A stretch of DNA of 64,000 bases, taken from Synanceia verrucosa (Eukaryota > Chordata > Actinopteri > Perciformes > Synanceiidae). The notes below the pieces were generated by a model. That model was not told where the DNA came from, made no database searches, and worked only from the letters and a program-made list of their open reading frames with translations. Within the stretch, counting starts at the first letter, position 1; each line of letters opens with the position of its first letter. The stretch covers positions 4,433,593-4,497,592 of the forward strand of contig CM056562.1 in assembly GCA_029721515.1 (NCBI GenBank). The letters run 5' to 3'. This document shows positions 21,030 through 35,062 of this stretch, one piece after another. A program made the translations under genes and the position numbers.

Positions 21030-24000
21030 TTGTTTTGCAGGGGAACGTCAGCCGCGACACGGAGTGAGGTTTCTTTCTCCTTCACGACGGACACCATCTC
21101 CAACCCCGCACAGAGAGGAGCAGGGAAACTTCCAGTAGCTGGCATCGAGACCTGGATGCCAGTGTCGCCACCACAGGGTCACAGTGACAACTCTGCTGCA
21201 GCGATTCCGGACCCCATGATGGACTCCTGTTCAGTGTGTGAGTCCGAGTCTACGGCCTATGTTAATGGACTGGTAGAGGGAGTTGATGTGACTGCATTAA
21301 TTGACTCTGGCTCTAACGTTTCTTTGAGGAGTTCAGGATGTCCATCCCAGCTATACGTAAACGTGTGTTGAATACACAGTACATGTATGCACGTGCAGTG
21401 AATGGACAGTTATTGGACATCTTAGGTACGGTGGCCCTCCCAATTAAGCTGGGGGGCAGGTCTTATGAACAAACTGTGCATGTTGTGCGGGGGCTACGCA
21501 GGCTATCTTGCTGGGTTTTGATTTCATGTGGCAGACTCATGCAATTATGGATGTGGGTTCGGTGGCTTCTCAGTATTGATGACATTAACATTCCTCTCTT
21601 ACAAGCTACAGACCTTATTCCAAAATGTTGCAATATCTCAATGTCCACTGATGCTACTATTCCACCTCTCAGTGAAATGACTGTCCAGGTTCCGGTGGGT
21701 CCCCCCCGTGTCGCTGGGCCAACTATTGACTATTACCTGGGCTATTTAGAGCCTGAGGTCCGTGACAACATGGGACTGGTGGTTGCACGCACCGTAGCAC
21801 CAGTGAAAGATGGATGCACTGTCGCACGGCTATTCAACCCGACCGACCAGGAACTGAAACTGCACTCTGGTTCTCACCTGGGGTGATTTCACCATGTTAA
21901 TGACTGTGACATAGTCACCCCTGCAGACATTGTTGATTCTCCACAGGTGGATGCCCCCCTACCTTGCTGTCTGCTGTCCGACGATCAGAGGCGGCAGCTG
22001 CAGGCCTTGCTGGGGAAACATCAGGGAGTGTTCAGCCCTGCACGGGGTGGAATAGGCAGCCTCAACCTAATCAAACACCACATTCAAACAGGTGACCACC
22101 CCTCGATAAAGCAACGGGCCTACCACACCTCCCCTGACAAGCGGAGGGAAATAAACAGGCAGGTCCAGCGCCTTTTGGAGGATGGCATCATCATGAGAGT
22201 TGCAGCCCTTGGTCCTCTCCTGTGGTTCTTGTCAGGAAGAAGAATAATACATGGCGATTTTGTGTTGATTACAGGGGCCTCAATGCTGTGACAATAAAAG
22301 ATTCACCCACTACCACGTGTCGATGATACACTTGACGCCCTCGCAGGAGCCACTTGGTTCAGCACCCTGGACTTCTCAGAAGGCTACTGGCAGGTGGAAG
22401 TAGCGCAGGAGGACCGTGAAAAGACTGCCTTCATCACCGGCCAGGGCCTCTACCAGTTCAGATCCATGCCCATGGGGCTCACAAATGCACCAGTGACGTT
22501 CCAACGGGTTATGGAACTAGTGTTAAAGGGGCTGCCATGGCACATCTGTATGGTGTATCTTGATGACATATTGATATACAGCAAGTCATTTGAAGGTCAT
22601 CTTTCTGCTCTGGGGGAGGTCTTCCAGAATCGGAGCAGCTGGGTTACGGCTGAATGCCAGGAAGTACCACCTGGCCCGGGATCATGTGGTCTCCCTTGGG
22701 CACGTCATCTCAGCTGAGGGACTTCACCCTGACCCCAAGAACACAGAAAAGGTGAAGTCGTGGCCTGTGCCGAGGTCCGCCACGGAGATGCGTGCCTTCC
22801 TGGGGCTCTGTTCCTACAACAGGAGGTTTGTGAGGAGCTTTGCCCAGCATGCCGCCCCCCTCAGTCACCTTACGGGGAAGAATGTCCCATTTTGATGGAC
22901 TGCAGATTGCCAGGAGGCGTTTGAGTTCCTGCGGGATGCTCTTTGTGCTGAACCTGTCATGAGTCACCCAGACTTCGCTCGCCATTTTATTCTATACACT
23001 GACGCTTCCCAGGTCACGGTGGGGGCAGTGCTGGCACAAGATGCTGATGGTCTGGAGAAAGTGGTGGCTTATGCTAGTCACTCCCTCACCGCAGCCGAAC
23101 GACGATGGTCTACATATGACAGGGAGCTGTGGGCAATAGTGTGGGCTGTTTGTCATTTCAGACATTTTTTGGGTCTTCACCCGTTAACCATTTTACAGAT
23201 CACCAGCTGTTGTTGGGCCTTCGGCGGCTTCCCATTGATAACGACAGAACGGGCCATCACAGCCGATGGGCTCTGGAACTAGACCCTTACGACTGGGTAA
23301 TCGTGCACAAAAGTGGAAGTCAACACACTAATGCGGACGCTCTGTCAGGCAGACCCGACCCCAGTGCAGAGCTGACAGACGAGAATTCCCCTGATGCTAT
23401 CCAAACTTTAGTGCACAAAAGTACCCAAACAGTTATGGACAATGACCACAGCACTGTGTGCGCCATAGAGACTCCTGCTTCTACCACGGCCCTACAGCAG
23501 CCCCCAGTTCCAGCCCCAGTCCCCATTTGCCTTCTGATCCTCGGGCTTGTGTGGACTGGGCCTTAATTTACACTCTGTCACACAATGGCTCCAATGGTAG
23601 GGAGCTTCAACAGAGTGACGTTGACATTGGACAGGTACTGGCCTGGCTGGAGGAGGGTCAGAGACCTCCTAGGTGGAGACTGAAGGATGCTAGTCAGGGT
23701 TTGATGAGACTGCGGCACGAGTTTCCTAGACTGACTTTCATTGATAGACTGTTGTGCAGGGTTGTGTGGCTGTCTGAGGTGGGGCAAACGACACAAATTG
23801 TGGTCCCTGCTGTCTTGGTCCCGAGGTCCTCGGACACCTGCATGGCACGCCTTTGACGGCTCACCTCACGTCTGAATAGGTTTTGGCACGTGCCCGAGGC
23901 ATTTTTACTGGCCCACAGGCGGAGAGACCTTTCCAACGTGTCGCAGCGGACATGTTCGAGTTGCCAGTCCCCTCGAAAGGCAACCGGTATGTTTTGGCTG

Positions 24001-24922
24001 TGGAGGACTATTTCACTAAGTTTGTTAATCTGTATGCCATCACAGATCAAAAAGCCACCACAGTGGCTGAGTGCCTTTTTCAGAACTATGTGTTGGAACA
24101 TGGGGTTATGGAAACGCTGCACACTGATATGGGGAGGCAGTTTGAATCAGATATGATCAAACATTTGTGCAAGATGATGGGTGTGAAGAAAACTTGTACC
24201 ACTCCATACAATCCAAAGTCTGATGGTATGGTTGAAAGGTTTAATAGGACACTTATTGACCAGCTGGCTAAAAGGCTCTTGTCATGTGAGGGAGAGTGGG
24301 ACAGGGACTTGTTGCAGGTTGCTTTCGCATACAACACCAGTGTGCACTCTAGCACTGGGTTCACGCCTTACTTCCTCACACACGGCAGGGAGGCCCGGGC
24401 GCCGGTGGATGTGATGCTGGGCCCGTTGGTGCAAGGCAGGCCGGTAGATGGGTCCTCGGAGGACTTTGCTAGTTCTCTAGGACGGGACCTTGTGTGGTTG
24501 AATAACCCCACTGAGAGCCGCCTTAAACTGGCTCCCCACTGGAAGGGACCTTACTTGGTTCAGCGTCGTATGGACAGGGATGATGAGGTGGGAGTCACTT
24601 ATCAGATTAGCAGCTCATTCGGGGAGGAGCTCCCTCTTCAGACCGTCCACTATGACAGGCTGCGGCGTTACAATGTGCCTGTGGTTTTTCCCTCGGAGGG
24701 CCCGTCTAGAAACCTCCTCGCCCGTTGCTCTGCAGGAGGACGCTGCCACGCCTGGTGGTCCTGCGGGCGTGTCCCTCTTTGGCGAAGACATGGATTGTGG
24801 TCATGCCACTGACTTGGGTGTTGATAGTTGCCCTGACCAGGTAGTTGCCCCGCCTAGTTTCTCTCGGGTTGGTAGGTCATCACGACCAACCTGTTCGCTT
24901 TATGGACTATATGATGGAGTGA
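21030..24922 (+). pseudogene. gypsy pol, copy 2 (protease, RT, RNase H, integrase)
   Basis: The order is normal. Protease with ALIDSGSNVSL is followed by a small deletion of the next codons. The RT N-terminus (about 21947-22291) is followed by a frame break. The RT core has DFSEGYWQVEV, GLTNAPVTFQRVM and the catalytic MVYLDDILIYS at about 22550-22580. RNase H has LYTDASQVTVG at about 22990, with a frame break near 23200. The integrase core has LHTDMGRQFES and SDGMVERFNRTL. About 94 bp is missing in the integrase zinc region and about 110 bp before DLVWLNNP. No env-like frame is present. Confidence 0.9.
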
Positions 24923-25133
24923 CGGATTCATACATGCTCATGTTTTTTTTCTGTTTGATGTTTTGTTTCATAGTGTGTGTTTGTACTTCTGTTGTGTGGG
25001 TTACATAGGCTGTTTATACTTTACAGTTTATGGTATAATTGCCTCAGGGCCTGTTTGGCTTTATACATGTGTTGTGTTTCATTTTCATGCGTATTGAGAG
25101 ATTGGAACATTCTCCACTGTAAGGGGGGACACG

Positions 25134-25322
25134 TGAGAGTGGGGTGCGGGAGTGTGACGTCAGAGGGAGGTGACAGTGTTTTTGTTCCCGTTCCCGTCTG
25201 AGTTGGTGGAGTGAAGTGAATAAACGGAGTGTGTTGCTCAGCTCCAAAGAGTACTATGTTCGTGAGTTTTTCTCTGGAGTAAAGAGTGAATTTAGAAGCC
25301 CTGTGCACTTCCGAACGCTACA
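25134..25322 (+). repeat. 3' LTR, gypsy copy 2
   Basis: A 189-bp LTR, TGAGAGTGGGG to CGCTACA, after the tract AAGGGGGGA. CRE and AATAAA are present. Confidence 0.9.
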
Positions 25323-26921
25323 GTAGTCACAAATCTGTAGTTTAGCTGTAAGAGTGATAGAAACAAAAATCAACCTGAAACAAATTAACAAAGGTAAAAA
25401 TGGCTCTACTTGTACCCCACTGTGTTATACAGTTTACGTCAACCAGTTTGTCAGGAGTACCCGTGTGTGTGTATATATAGCCTACACACACACTGCCAAT
25501 CTGTTTCGTGAGACTTTAACAGGGCAGAAAAGATAATTGTTCTGAGTCCAAACGCAAATCAGTGTAGTTAAAACAAGGAAAACTGGGAATTGTCTGTTAC
25601 ACAACTTAAACAATAAACATCGCAAAAATCTGTTTTATTTGATTTATGAATGTGTAAACTTAAATAGGCCTATTGATAGTGTATTGGATGAAAGCAATGA
25701 GAAAGGAGCTCTATATGAGGAGTGTTTGGGGGTTTAGTGTCCAGCAGTCAGCTTGTCTGAAGTGGGAAATAATCATTAAAAAGTAAAATGACAACCTATT
25801 AATCAATAATATATGAACTATTACTAATAATATATAAACTAAATAAACTATTAATTATTAATATATTAAGAATGAAATATCAATGTAAATGCGTGCACCG
25901 GTTAATCTCACTCTCTCCTCTGCTCTTCAGTCTGTTAATATGAGCACTGTGATGCCTTTGTTTGAATGTGGCTTCACTTAGCATTTGCTGTTAGCTCAGA
26001 GAAACATGTCAGCGCCATGACAGCTTATCCCACGCTTCTAGTTCTTCCTCGCGGGACTGACTGAGTGACTCTACCCCCCCTCCCTTCAGAGGAGCAACGA
26101 ACTCGCTGTGAGTTCAGTGAACGAATCGCTGCAGTGAGTCCCTCTCCCCTCGCTGGCTGGGTCGTTCATCGAAGAGTCACGAGTCATGAACGAACGAACG
26201 AGGCAGTTCGACTCCCGGCCACCACACTGAGACTGAGCTCAAGTGAACTGAGAAAGAACCGAATCAGTCCAGGAAGTGATTCAGTTTTTGAATCACTTTG
26301 GTTCACTCAAAATAATCGTTCGCGAAGGGCACAACACGACTTCCTGCACAGGCAATTCTGGATGAATTACGGTTACGATTTAATTCTGCCGAGTGAAAAT
26401 TATTAATCACACACTGTATAGTGAGTCATTAACGCCATAGTCCACCTTTTTTATTAATACACAACGAAAAGGATATATACATACATATATATGTATATAC
26501 AACCCTACAGATACACTGTATGTTATGGCTGCATTTTTCACCGCTGCAGGTTAGCCGGCTTCTCTGCAGCCTTCTTGTTCAAAATGTATGTAAAGTGAGC
26601 TCAAAATCTATCAGAATAGTAATCTCCTCCTCGTTGTAAGAAATCGTTGCGTTTGTGATAAACTCTGTCATCAGTTAAGACGCAGAAAAACAACGGGACG
26701 ATTTTGCATCCTGAATCATAGATAATGGTACTTTTACGCACTGGTTTTTAGACAAAGGACGGGTGAGCTGTGAAACTTTGTCCGATTGCAATGATTTAAC
26801 CAGTGAACGTGTATCACTGAAACCGAATATTTTTTCCCGTATTATTGTGTTTTTTTTTTACGTATCAACAGTGTTAGTGGATGAAAGAAATGGAAAAAGA
26901 AGCTCTTTATGAGGAGTGTGT
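25323..26921. other. H2A 3' intergenic DNA (copy 2)
   Basis: Matches 10835-12437 and the H2A downstream DNA of the palindrome arms. It includes the GAACGA-rich block (26060-26390). No gene is seen. Confidence 0.6.
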
Positions 26922-26937
26922 GGCTCTTAAAAGAGCC
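26922..26937 (-). terminator. H2A 3' stem-loop (unit A)
   Basis: GGCTCTTTTAAGAGCC on the minus strand, followed by the purine-rich AAAGAGCTT, a candidate U7 snRNA-pairing histone downstream element. Confidence 0.95.
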
Positions 26938-26977
26938 TTTGGGGGTCTGATGTTCAGTAGTCAGCTTGTCTCCAGGT

Positions 26978-28126
<1,149 letters not shown>

Positions 28127-28156
28127 ACTCTCTGTTGCTGCTCCACACACCACAAC

Positions 28157-28172
28157 GGCTCTTTTAAGAGCC
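28157..28172 (+). terminator. H3 3' stem-loop (unit A)
   Basis: GGCTCTTTTAAGAGCC, 30 bp after the stop codon. Confidence 0.95.
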
Positions 28173-29300
28173 ACCTCACTCTGACTGAAGGGCTCCTTTC
28201 TCCACCCAACACACCTTTGTACAACTAATGTATAGTCATAATTTATACATTTTTTCAAGTACTAAACACAAACACTACAATCTATTACTGTGAAAAGTAA
28301 AGGCCACGTGTTTTTTTTTATTTTTCAGACTCCTAAATGATCACTTGATATTAACGTAACTAGTAGAAACAACTTCACCAGCGGGTGATTGTTTAGTTTG
28401 TCCATATAAAGCATGGAGATGCAATGAGAAAGCAGTATCACTGAGGAAGGCTGCGCCAAAACGCAGTGCCGTTACACACGGCTGGAAAGATGACACCTAG
28501 AATCATTTATAGCTGTTTTCTATTTGTGTGTTAAAAAACTCCGTGGACTGTGGAGGCCATACCATCACTTCCAGGACTCCTCGTTCTTCTTTACACTGAA
28601 ATAGTTGGCTCTATATTTGGGATTGTCGTCCTGTTGCAAATTAAATTTCTGCCATCGTGAGTATTACAGAATAAGTACGTTTGTAATGGTGACTTATTAA
28701 CTTGGATATAGTTTATATGTCCTTGCCTCAATACTGAATATGAATCAAATGGCAACAAAAGGGAAATATCACTGGCTTTATAATGCCTGATCAAATGAGA
28801 AGAAAGAGAAACAGATACAAAATAATTTCAATTTAAAAAAAGAGTGATGGAAGCTTTAAAAAAGTCATAATTGAGCCTTGAACCTCATTTCCATCATGTA
28901 ATAATAATAATAATAATAATAATAAATGTGGCAGCATGTCATTGATAGTTGTTGTCAGTGTGACTGGTGGTGAACACTTGCAGTCAGGACTGAACACATG
29001 TGAGTTCAGCACCCTGGAGAGAGACAGCAGCTCTGTCTGTGTCACTGTCACTGATCTGTGTTCATTTTTATCACATCCTCACCATGACTCTCCTTTATCC
29101 TCCACTGGAATCATGAAGCTCACTCCTGGACTTTTTACTGCTGCTTGACTGTGAGCAACAAGTCTTCAAGCAGACATGCTGTCCCTGAGTAATGATGTTG
29201 TTCAGTAGGTGGCGCTAAAGCACCAAAGAGTTCATTCTCTCCATGAATTACCCCCCACCCACCCTTTCCCCGTCCTGCTTTCTATCACGTCCTCAGACAG
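28173..29300. other. H3-H4 intergenic DNA with (AAT)n microsatellite
   Basis: Conserved in both palindrome arms (45820-46973 and 53740-54900). Contains an (AAT)n run at about 28897-28925. No gene. Confidence 0.7.
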
Positions 29301-29354
29301 GATTTAAAGTGCTGTGAACGCAGCAGCCATTATACTTCAGTAATAACGCATTGA

Positions 29355-29675
<321 letters not shown>

Positions 29676-29703
29676 ACACACACATCTGTTAAAAAACAAC
29701 AAA

Positions 29704-29719
29704 GGTCCTTTTAAGGACC
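29704..29719 (+). terminator. H4 3' stem-loop (unit A), GGTCC variant
   Basis: GGTCCTTTTAAGGACC: the same 6-bp stem and UUUA loop as the other genes but with compensatory changes in the stem, as in all H4 genes of the window. Confidence 0.95.
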
Positions 29720-30585
29720 ACCCAATTTTTTATGTAAAGAGTTAAGTTCTTTTTATGATATTTAAGTAAATGTATAATCACTACAGCAGAATTTGAAGTT
29801 CAGTGATGAACCAGACATACATAGGCCATAACGAAAACACAAACCAACAAAAATGACTTTGCTTAAAAACAACAAAGCACATCTGAACTTCTCTATAATA
29901 ATCATAACAAAATTACACATTTATACTACACTGTAGATATTTCAGGAAGTGAATCCATATTTTAAATAAGGTATTGAATATCAGTTGTTGCCAAAAACTT
30001 TCATTCAACTTTATTTCAAAGTAAAATTAGTTATATTTTGTACTGCTTTATGAGGCTGTAACACATGAATTTCCATAAATGAATAATTAATAAAAATATT
30101 TTACGCTAGTCTTGTCACACTTTAAATTCTGATTATGTCTCTGTGGCTTTAAAGAAGGTCAACTTGAAACATTCAAGATGAAAATAAACAAAAATACATG
30201 TCAGCTACTTTGAGAAGACTAAATCTGACAATATTGAATTTGATGATATTGATATAACAGGAGTGAAGGGGGCACTGAAATGCAGCCAGTTATTGACACA
30301 AACTTTACCTTTTCTCAAATAACAGACATTTAATAAGAAGGGCTACACTATTACTATTCAAATTTGAGTCCAGAGTTCCCCTTTAATATCACCCATCATG
30401 ATTTACTTCAAGGAGCTTTAGATGTCACAGCTGAGATGCTGCCAACACACAAACATGCATGCTGCTTACACAACGCCAAGGTGAGTGAGTTCAACACTTT
30501 CATGCATCATTAGAGCAGTGACATAATCTTCAAGAGAAAGGTGCCTGATTAGGCAGAAAATGATTTATGAGACTTATGACTTATT
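29720..30585. other. H4 3' flank, broken at about 30455
   Basis: Matches the H4 downstream DNA of the right arm up to the GAGATGCTGCCAACACAC stretch (30434-30451). The arms continue toward H1, but this unit enters unrelated DNA. Confidence 0.65.
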
Positions 30586-30892
30586 AAGAAGGTACCGAGT
30601 TTGAATCTCGGGGTCTTTCTGTGTGGAGTTTTCGTGTTCTCCTCATGTCTGTGTGGGTTCTCTCTGGTATTCTGGCTTCCTCCCACCATCCAAAAACATG
30701 CATGGGGATTAGGTTAATTGGCTAATTTAAACTGTCCGTAGGTGTGAATGTGAGTGGTTGTCTCTCTCTCTGTGTCCTGTGATGAACTGGAGACTTGTCC
30801 AGGGTGTACCCTGCCTTTCACCCTAAGACAGCTGGGATAGACTCCAGCCCCCCCAAAAACCCTATGAGGGTAAGAGGCAGATGGATGGATGA
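30586..30892 (+). mobile_element. tRNA-derived SINE-like repeat, copy A
   Basis: Begins near a degenerate B box (GAGTTTGAATCT, 30597-30608). The body includes GTGTGGAGTTTTCGTGTTCT and CCAAAAACATGCATGGGGAT, and it ends in a GATGGATGGATGA tail. It is the reverse-orientation relative of 32821-33145. Confidence 0.7.
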
Positions 30893-31186
30893 CATATGCA
30901 ATGCTTCCACAGCAGCAAAACACGATTGGGAAATTGTCATGTAGTTGTGTTTTCTTACATTTCCCCAAACACAAAACTGGAAAACAGGGTTGCTAACTGG
31001 GAAACTAACAAAGAGAACTACACATTGACCTTAAAAGCCTTTGGTAGGGCCCCTTTGTGTTATACAAGCAGGCTGCAGGAACAGTCAAAATGACAGGGTA
31101 ACAGAAAAACTAGCCCTAAACAAAATGATTGACTTGTTGGAAGGGTGTAGATTTGTAATGGTGGCCAATAACAGAAAGACACACAA
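30893..31186. other. Intergenic, nothing recognised
   Basis: Short AT-rich stretch between repeats without a supported gene. Confidence 0.4.
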
Positions 31187-31682
31187 TTAACTCTTTAAGT
31201 GCCATTGACGTATTTCAACATAATTTCAAATCCGACACTTGAGTGTCATCAAGGTATTAATACATCAAATAGTTTTTCAGCAGCAGGTCACCGATCGCAG
31301 TTTCCCGCAGCCTGTGAGTAATTTTGTGGCTTCTGGGAGATGTAGTTGGAGCATAAGGAAACACTGTACGCCACAGAAACCAAAGCAGGAAGTGGAGATG
31401 ATCAGGATTTGAGAATAAAAAGAACGGATTCTGGGCAAAAAAAAAATGGTGATTTTATTTTGGTGAAATTAAAACTCTCCTACAGATAAAACAAGAATGG
31501 CCCAAAGTAAAATCAAACATTTTTTTTCATGATGTACTAGTGTCTCTTCTTTTATTTGAGCTATTCAGTGTTTTCAGAGACAGTACAAAATATTCTGTGA
31601 GTCCTGAAATATGACTCAAAATGGCCAAAAATGCTGAAACAAGGTAGATGGTTTGATGAAACAGCTGGCACTCAATGAAATA
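31187..31682 (+). mobile_element. piggyBac-type MITE, copy 1
   Basis: Starts TTAACTCTTTAAGTGCCATTG and ends GGCACTCAATGA, inverted ends of the family seen at 38250, 39567, 60621 and 61945. The right TTAA is mutated. No coding capacity. It carries an intact copy of the ACTACATCTCCCAGAAGCC motif (31328-31346, minus strand). Confidence 0.75.
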
Positions 31683-32809
31683 AACACAAAGCCTGAGAGC
31701 CAACTTAAGGTGTTGACCCTCTACTGCACAACAAAAAACTGAACTAATAGACCCAAGCTTCTCAAATAGTCAGCCTGGTTGATTGCTACCAGCTGAGGCA
31801 GGCTAACACAGGTGCAATCAATTGTACCTGATGAAGGTGAATGAAACCGTTTATGTGGACCTTGAGATCCCCCTGAGCATAATATTGTACTGTATAAACA
31901 TATTTAAAATAAAAATGTTATAATTTGGTCACAAATTCACATGTGTACTATGACAAAATAACCTGTCAATCACAGGTGGAACCACTGAAGCTTATAACGA
32001 GCACAATCCTGTACTGACACACCTAAACAGAGCTGAGCACTCGTTCACTTCATCAGCCTCACCTGTGCTTGTCCTGCTCAAATCTGTCTGCTATGAAAAA
32101 AGCATCATATTTTTCCAAACCAATGCACAAATCTGCATTTACTGACCTTTAAAGTATTTCAAAATGCAATGCACAGAAGACATGCTGCCATGTCACAGCA
32201 GGATAAGCACAAATAAAAATATAAGGGAAGACACAACTAATGATAGTTACGAATAAATATCACAATTTGAATACATTTCAGAGGGGCAAGTTTGAACATT
32301 TGGACAATTCTTGTTTTACTTTGTTTACATAATACAATCTAAGGTTTGTGCAGAGCTTCTTATTACTCCACAAATGAGAAAGGACTGTAAATAGTCACAA
32401 AAAAAATCTATTTCACCATGTTTTGGGGGAAAAATGTTCTACAAATCAAGCTACAGATGATATATGAAGAAATCTCTGTGGAAACACTTTCACAATGTAC
32501 TTATATATTGGGTATTATAGATAATGCTGCACTCAAGTCAAGTCAGAGGTTGTTATTTTTCTGATTAAAATTTCTAGCTTCTGACCTTAAAGTATTCCAG
32601 ATGTATAATGTCAAACCAGTGGATGTAATGTGGAAGTGCCTTAACTGCTATTCTTTTAACAGCCAGCAGGGGGCGACTCCTTTGGTCGCAAAAAAGAAGT
32701 TTGCCTTGATGAGAAAATGAGCCCACTTCGCATTTGATTTATTATCTCAGTAAACATTGTAAACATGAGTTTATGGTCTCAATTGATAGTTACAAGTCTT
32801 CTGCAATGC
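31683..32809. other. Intergenic, nothing recognised
   Basis: About 1.1 kb of AT-rich DNA without convincing open frames, RNA genes or repeats on either strand. Confidence 0.4.
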
Positions 32810-32820
32810 AGCAAGCTATT

Positions 32821-33145
32821 CCATCCATCCATTCATTATCTACCGCTTATCCTCATAGGGTCTTTGGGGGGGCTGGAGCCTATCCCAGCTGACTTAGGGC
32901 GGAAGGCAGGGTACACCCTGGACAAGTCTCCAGTTCATCACAAGACACATAGAGACAGACAACTACTCACACTCACATTCACACCTACGGTCAATTTAAA
33001 TTAACCAATTAACCTAATCCCCATGCATGTTTTTGGATGGTGGGAGGAAGCCGGAGTACCAGAGAGAACCCACACAGACACGGGGAGAACATGCAAACTC
33101 CACACAGAAAGGCCCCGGCCCGGGATTCGAACCCGTTACCTTTTT
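32821..33145 (-). mobile_element. tRNA-derived SINE, copy B, with 11-bp target duplication
   Basis: Flanked by AGCAAGCTATT at 32810-32820 and 33146-33156. On the minus strand the head holds a good Pol III B box (GGTTCGAATCCC, about 33123-33136). The tail is (GGAT)n-like (CCATCCATCC on the plus strand). The target duplication shows retroposition. Confidence 0.85.
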
Positions 33146-33156
33146 AGCAAGCTATT

Positions 33157-34395
33157 GATCTCGTAAAATTTTGTCACACTTAGAATGAATAAACCATAAA
33201 GCTTTAAGGATGCTAGGGCAGGGCTACCTTGTGATTGACAAGTTGTTACCACGGCGTTGGTGTTGCCCATGTTTCATCTTAAAAATGTAACCCTTTCACA
33301 GTGTTTTAAATTCTTAAAACCTTTTTGGTCATCTAAAAATGTGTGATTCAAAAAAGACGAAGATGACGAAATTGCCAAACTCAAAGTTTTAAAATGGACA
33401 TCACACGTCTTTAAAACAGTGTGTGTTGTAAAATTTAATACATTTTGACTAAAAGGTACAAACTGTTAACTAACAAGTATAATATTAGACTTTCCTCATT
33501 GATTATTTACATTAAAACAGTATTTTTTATATGACACGTTTTTGGAAAATATGTTTAAATATGCATGAGTCATTATCTAAGGATTAATTTAGGAGACACA
33601 AATTGTAGTAAAATAAATGTGTATTTTTTTTAGATTAATTGCCACTGAGCATGCTGGCTCACTGTCATGCTCTCTCCCCATCGTTACAGTTATTAGTAAC
33701 ACCTGTGTCTTTTCTACTTAAAATCTGCTGTGATGCTGCATCAGATCCAGATTTTCAGTCACTCTGCTGTCAGTGAATCAGCCTCTCGACCCAAATCAGA
33801 ATCTGCTCAGCCAAGTGTTCTGCATTCATGGTGTTTTTTCACCACCAGTGCTGCAAATTTCCCTGTTGTTTGAAACCTGGATACTCCTACAGGTGTGTTC
33901 ACACACACACACACACACACATATTTTATTTTATTGTGTGTAAGGAGCCTCCATCATGCCTGTAGCTGTCGCTGAAAAGTGTGCCTTTTCACAACAAATT
34001 TCTTTGTTACATTTATATTTTTGTGTAAACATATTTCTCATAATTGCCTGAAAATGTAAATTGCAGTTTTGAGTGTGGTAATAATGACCCCTACCGGTAA
34101 CATAGGTGAGCTGCTTTGAATAGAATGATGTAGTCATGTGATTAACGCAATGAATAGTGGGAAAATGTGCGTTCTGTCTTTCGGAGCTACGGTGCTCATG
34201 GAGCAAGATGTGTGCAACATCTCAATGGTAAAGCCTTAGCAGCTCCTGATTTTCGGGTCAGAAAGCGCACACGGTAGGAAAATGTGTTATTGTTTGTGCA
34301 TTTTTTATTCATTTCATATGAACAATTTAAGTTTAATGAAGGCCACGTGGATACTTACGGCTGTGACAGATATGTACATTGGCTAAAATATGTAA
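33157..34395. other. Intergenic with (CA)n microsatellite
   Basis: A CA run at about 33898-33922. No supported gene; the short minus-strand open frame at 33931-34206 has no recognisable features. Confidence 0.4.
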
Positions 34396-34398
34396 CAT

Positions 34399-34404
34399 TT
34401 ATTT
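34399..34404 (-). terminator. Candidate polyadenylation signal of the TCF/LEF-like gene
   Basis: AATAAA on the minus strand downstream of the minisatellite. It is the first good signal after the stop codon that I see. Confidence 0.4.
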
Positions 34405-34519
34405 CATTTCAGTTTTTCACGGTGTTTGGAGAGGTATGCGGGCGTGCGAAAGAAAGACAATAAATTCTCGTCAAACATCAGTTGATGCGTGGTTTAATTC
34501 TGACCAGAAGAAAAGCTTT

Positions 34520-35062
34520 GGGAGCAGCTACAATGCCTATGCTTAAGGTGTAGGGCAGCAACTCCATCGCATGTATTTGATTGTGAAGAGCCTCCGTCAC
34601 GCCTGTGCTTAAGGTGTAGAGCAGCGACTCCATCGCATGTATTTGATTGTGAAGAGCCTCCGTCACGCCTGTGCTTAAGGTGGAGGGCAGCGGCTCCATC
34701 GCATACATTTGATTGTGAAGAGCCTCCGTCACGCCTGTGCTTAAGGTGGAGGGCAGCGACTCCATCGCATACATTTGATTGTGAAGAGCCTCCGTCACGC
34801 CTGTGCTTAAGGTGGAGGGCAGCGACTCCATCGCATACATTTGATTGTGAAGAGCCTCCGTCACGCCTGTGCTTAAGGTGGAGGGCAGCGACTCCATCGC
34901 ATACATTTGATGATGAAGAGTCTCCGTCACACCTGTGCTTAAGGTGGAGGGCAGCGACTCCATGGCATACATTTGATTGTGAAGAGCCTCCATCACATCT
35001 GTGCTTAAGGTGGAGGGCAGTGACTCCATCACATATATTTATGGTGAAGAGCCTCCGTCAGT
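34520..35062 (-). repeat. 66-bp minisatellite overlapping the TCF/LEF-like last exon
   Basis: About eight tandem units of 66 bp, each translating in one minus-strand frame to a 22-residue unit of type STGVTEALHNQMYAMESLPS. The first unit is the end of the last coding exon (LNIGLTEALHHKYM), where a one-base difference creates the present stop. The whole array is open in a single frame over 184 residues (34478-35032), so the repeats may once have been, or may in other alleles be, a coding tail. Confidence 0.9.

Larger units (their letters stand above)
19681..25322 (+). mobile_element. Ty3/gypsy LTR retrotransposon, copy 2 (RT retained)
   Basis: Full-span element with 5' LTR (19681-19880), primer-binding site at 19882-19900, gag, protease, RT, RNase H, integrase, purine tract and 3' LTR (25134-25322). 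Its frames are broken in the protease-RT linker, in RT, in RNase H and between RNase H and integrase. It derives from the same insertion as copy 1. Confidence 0.95.

Noticed and set aside
33931..34206. A small minus-strand gene between the SINE and the minisatellite
   Set aside because: No recognisable domain, no splice context and a composition like the surrounding intergenic DNA.
34478..35032. A separate 184-residue repeat protein on the minus strand
   Set aside because: It overlaps the minisatellite in the last exon of the TCF/LEF-like gene and has no start context of its own. I treat it as a possible former tail, not as a separate gene.
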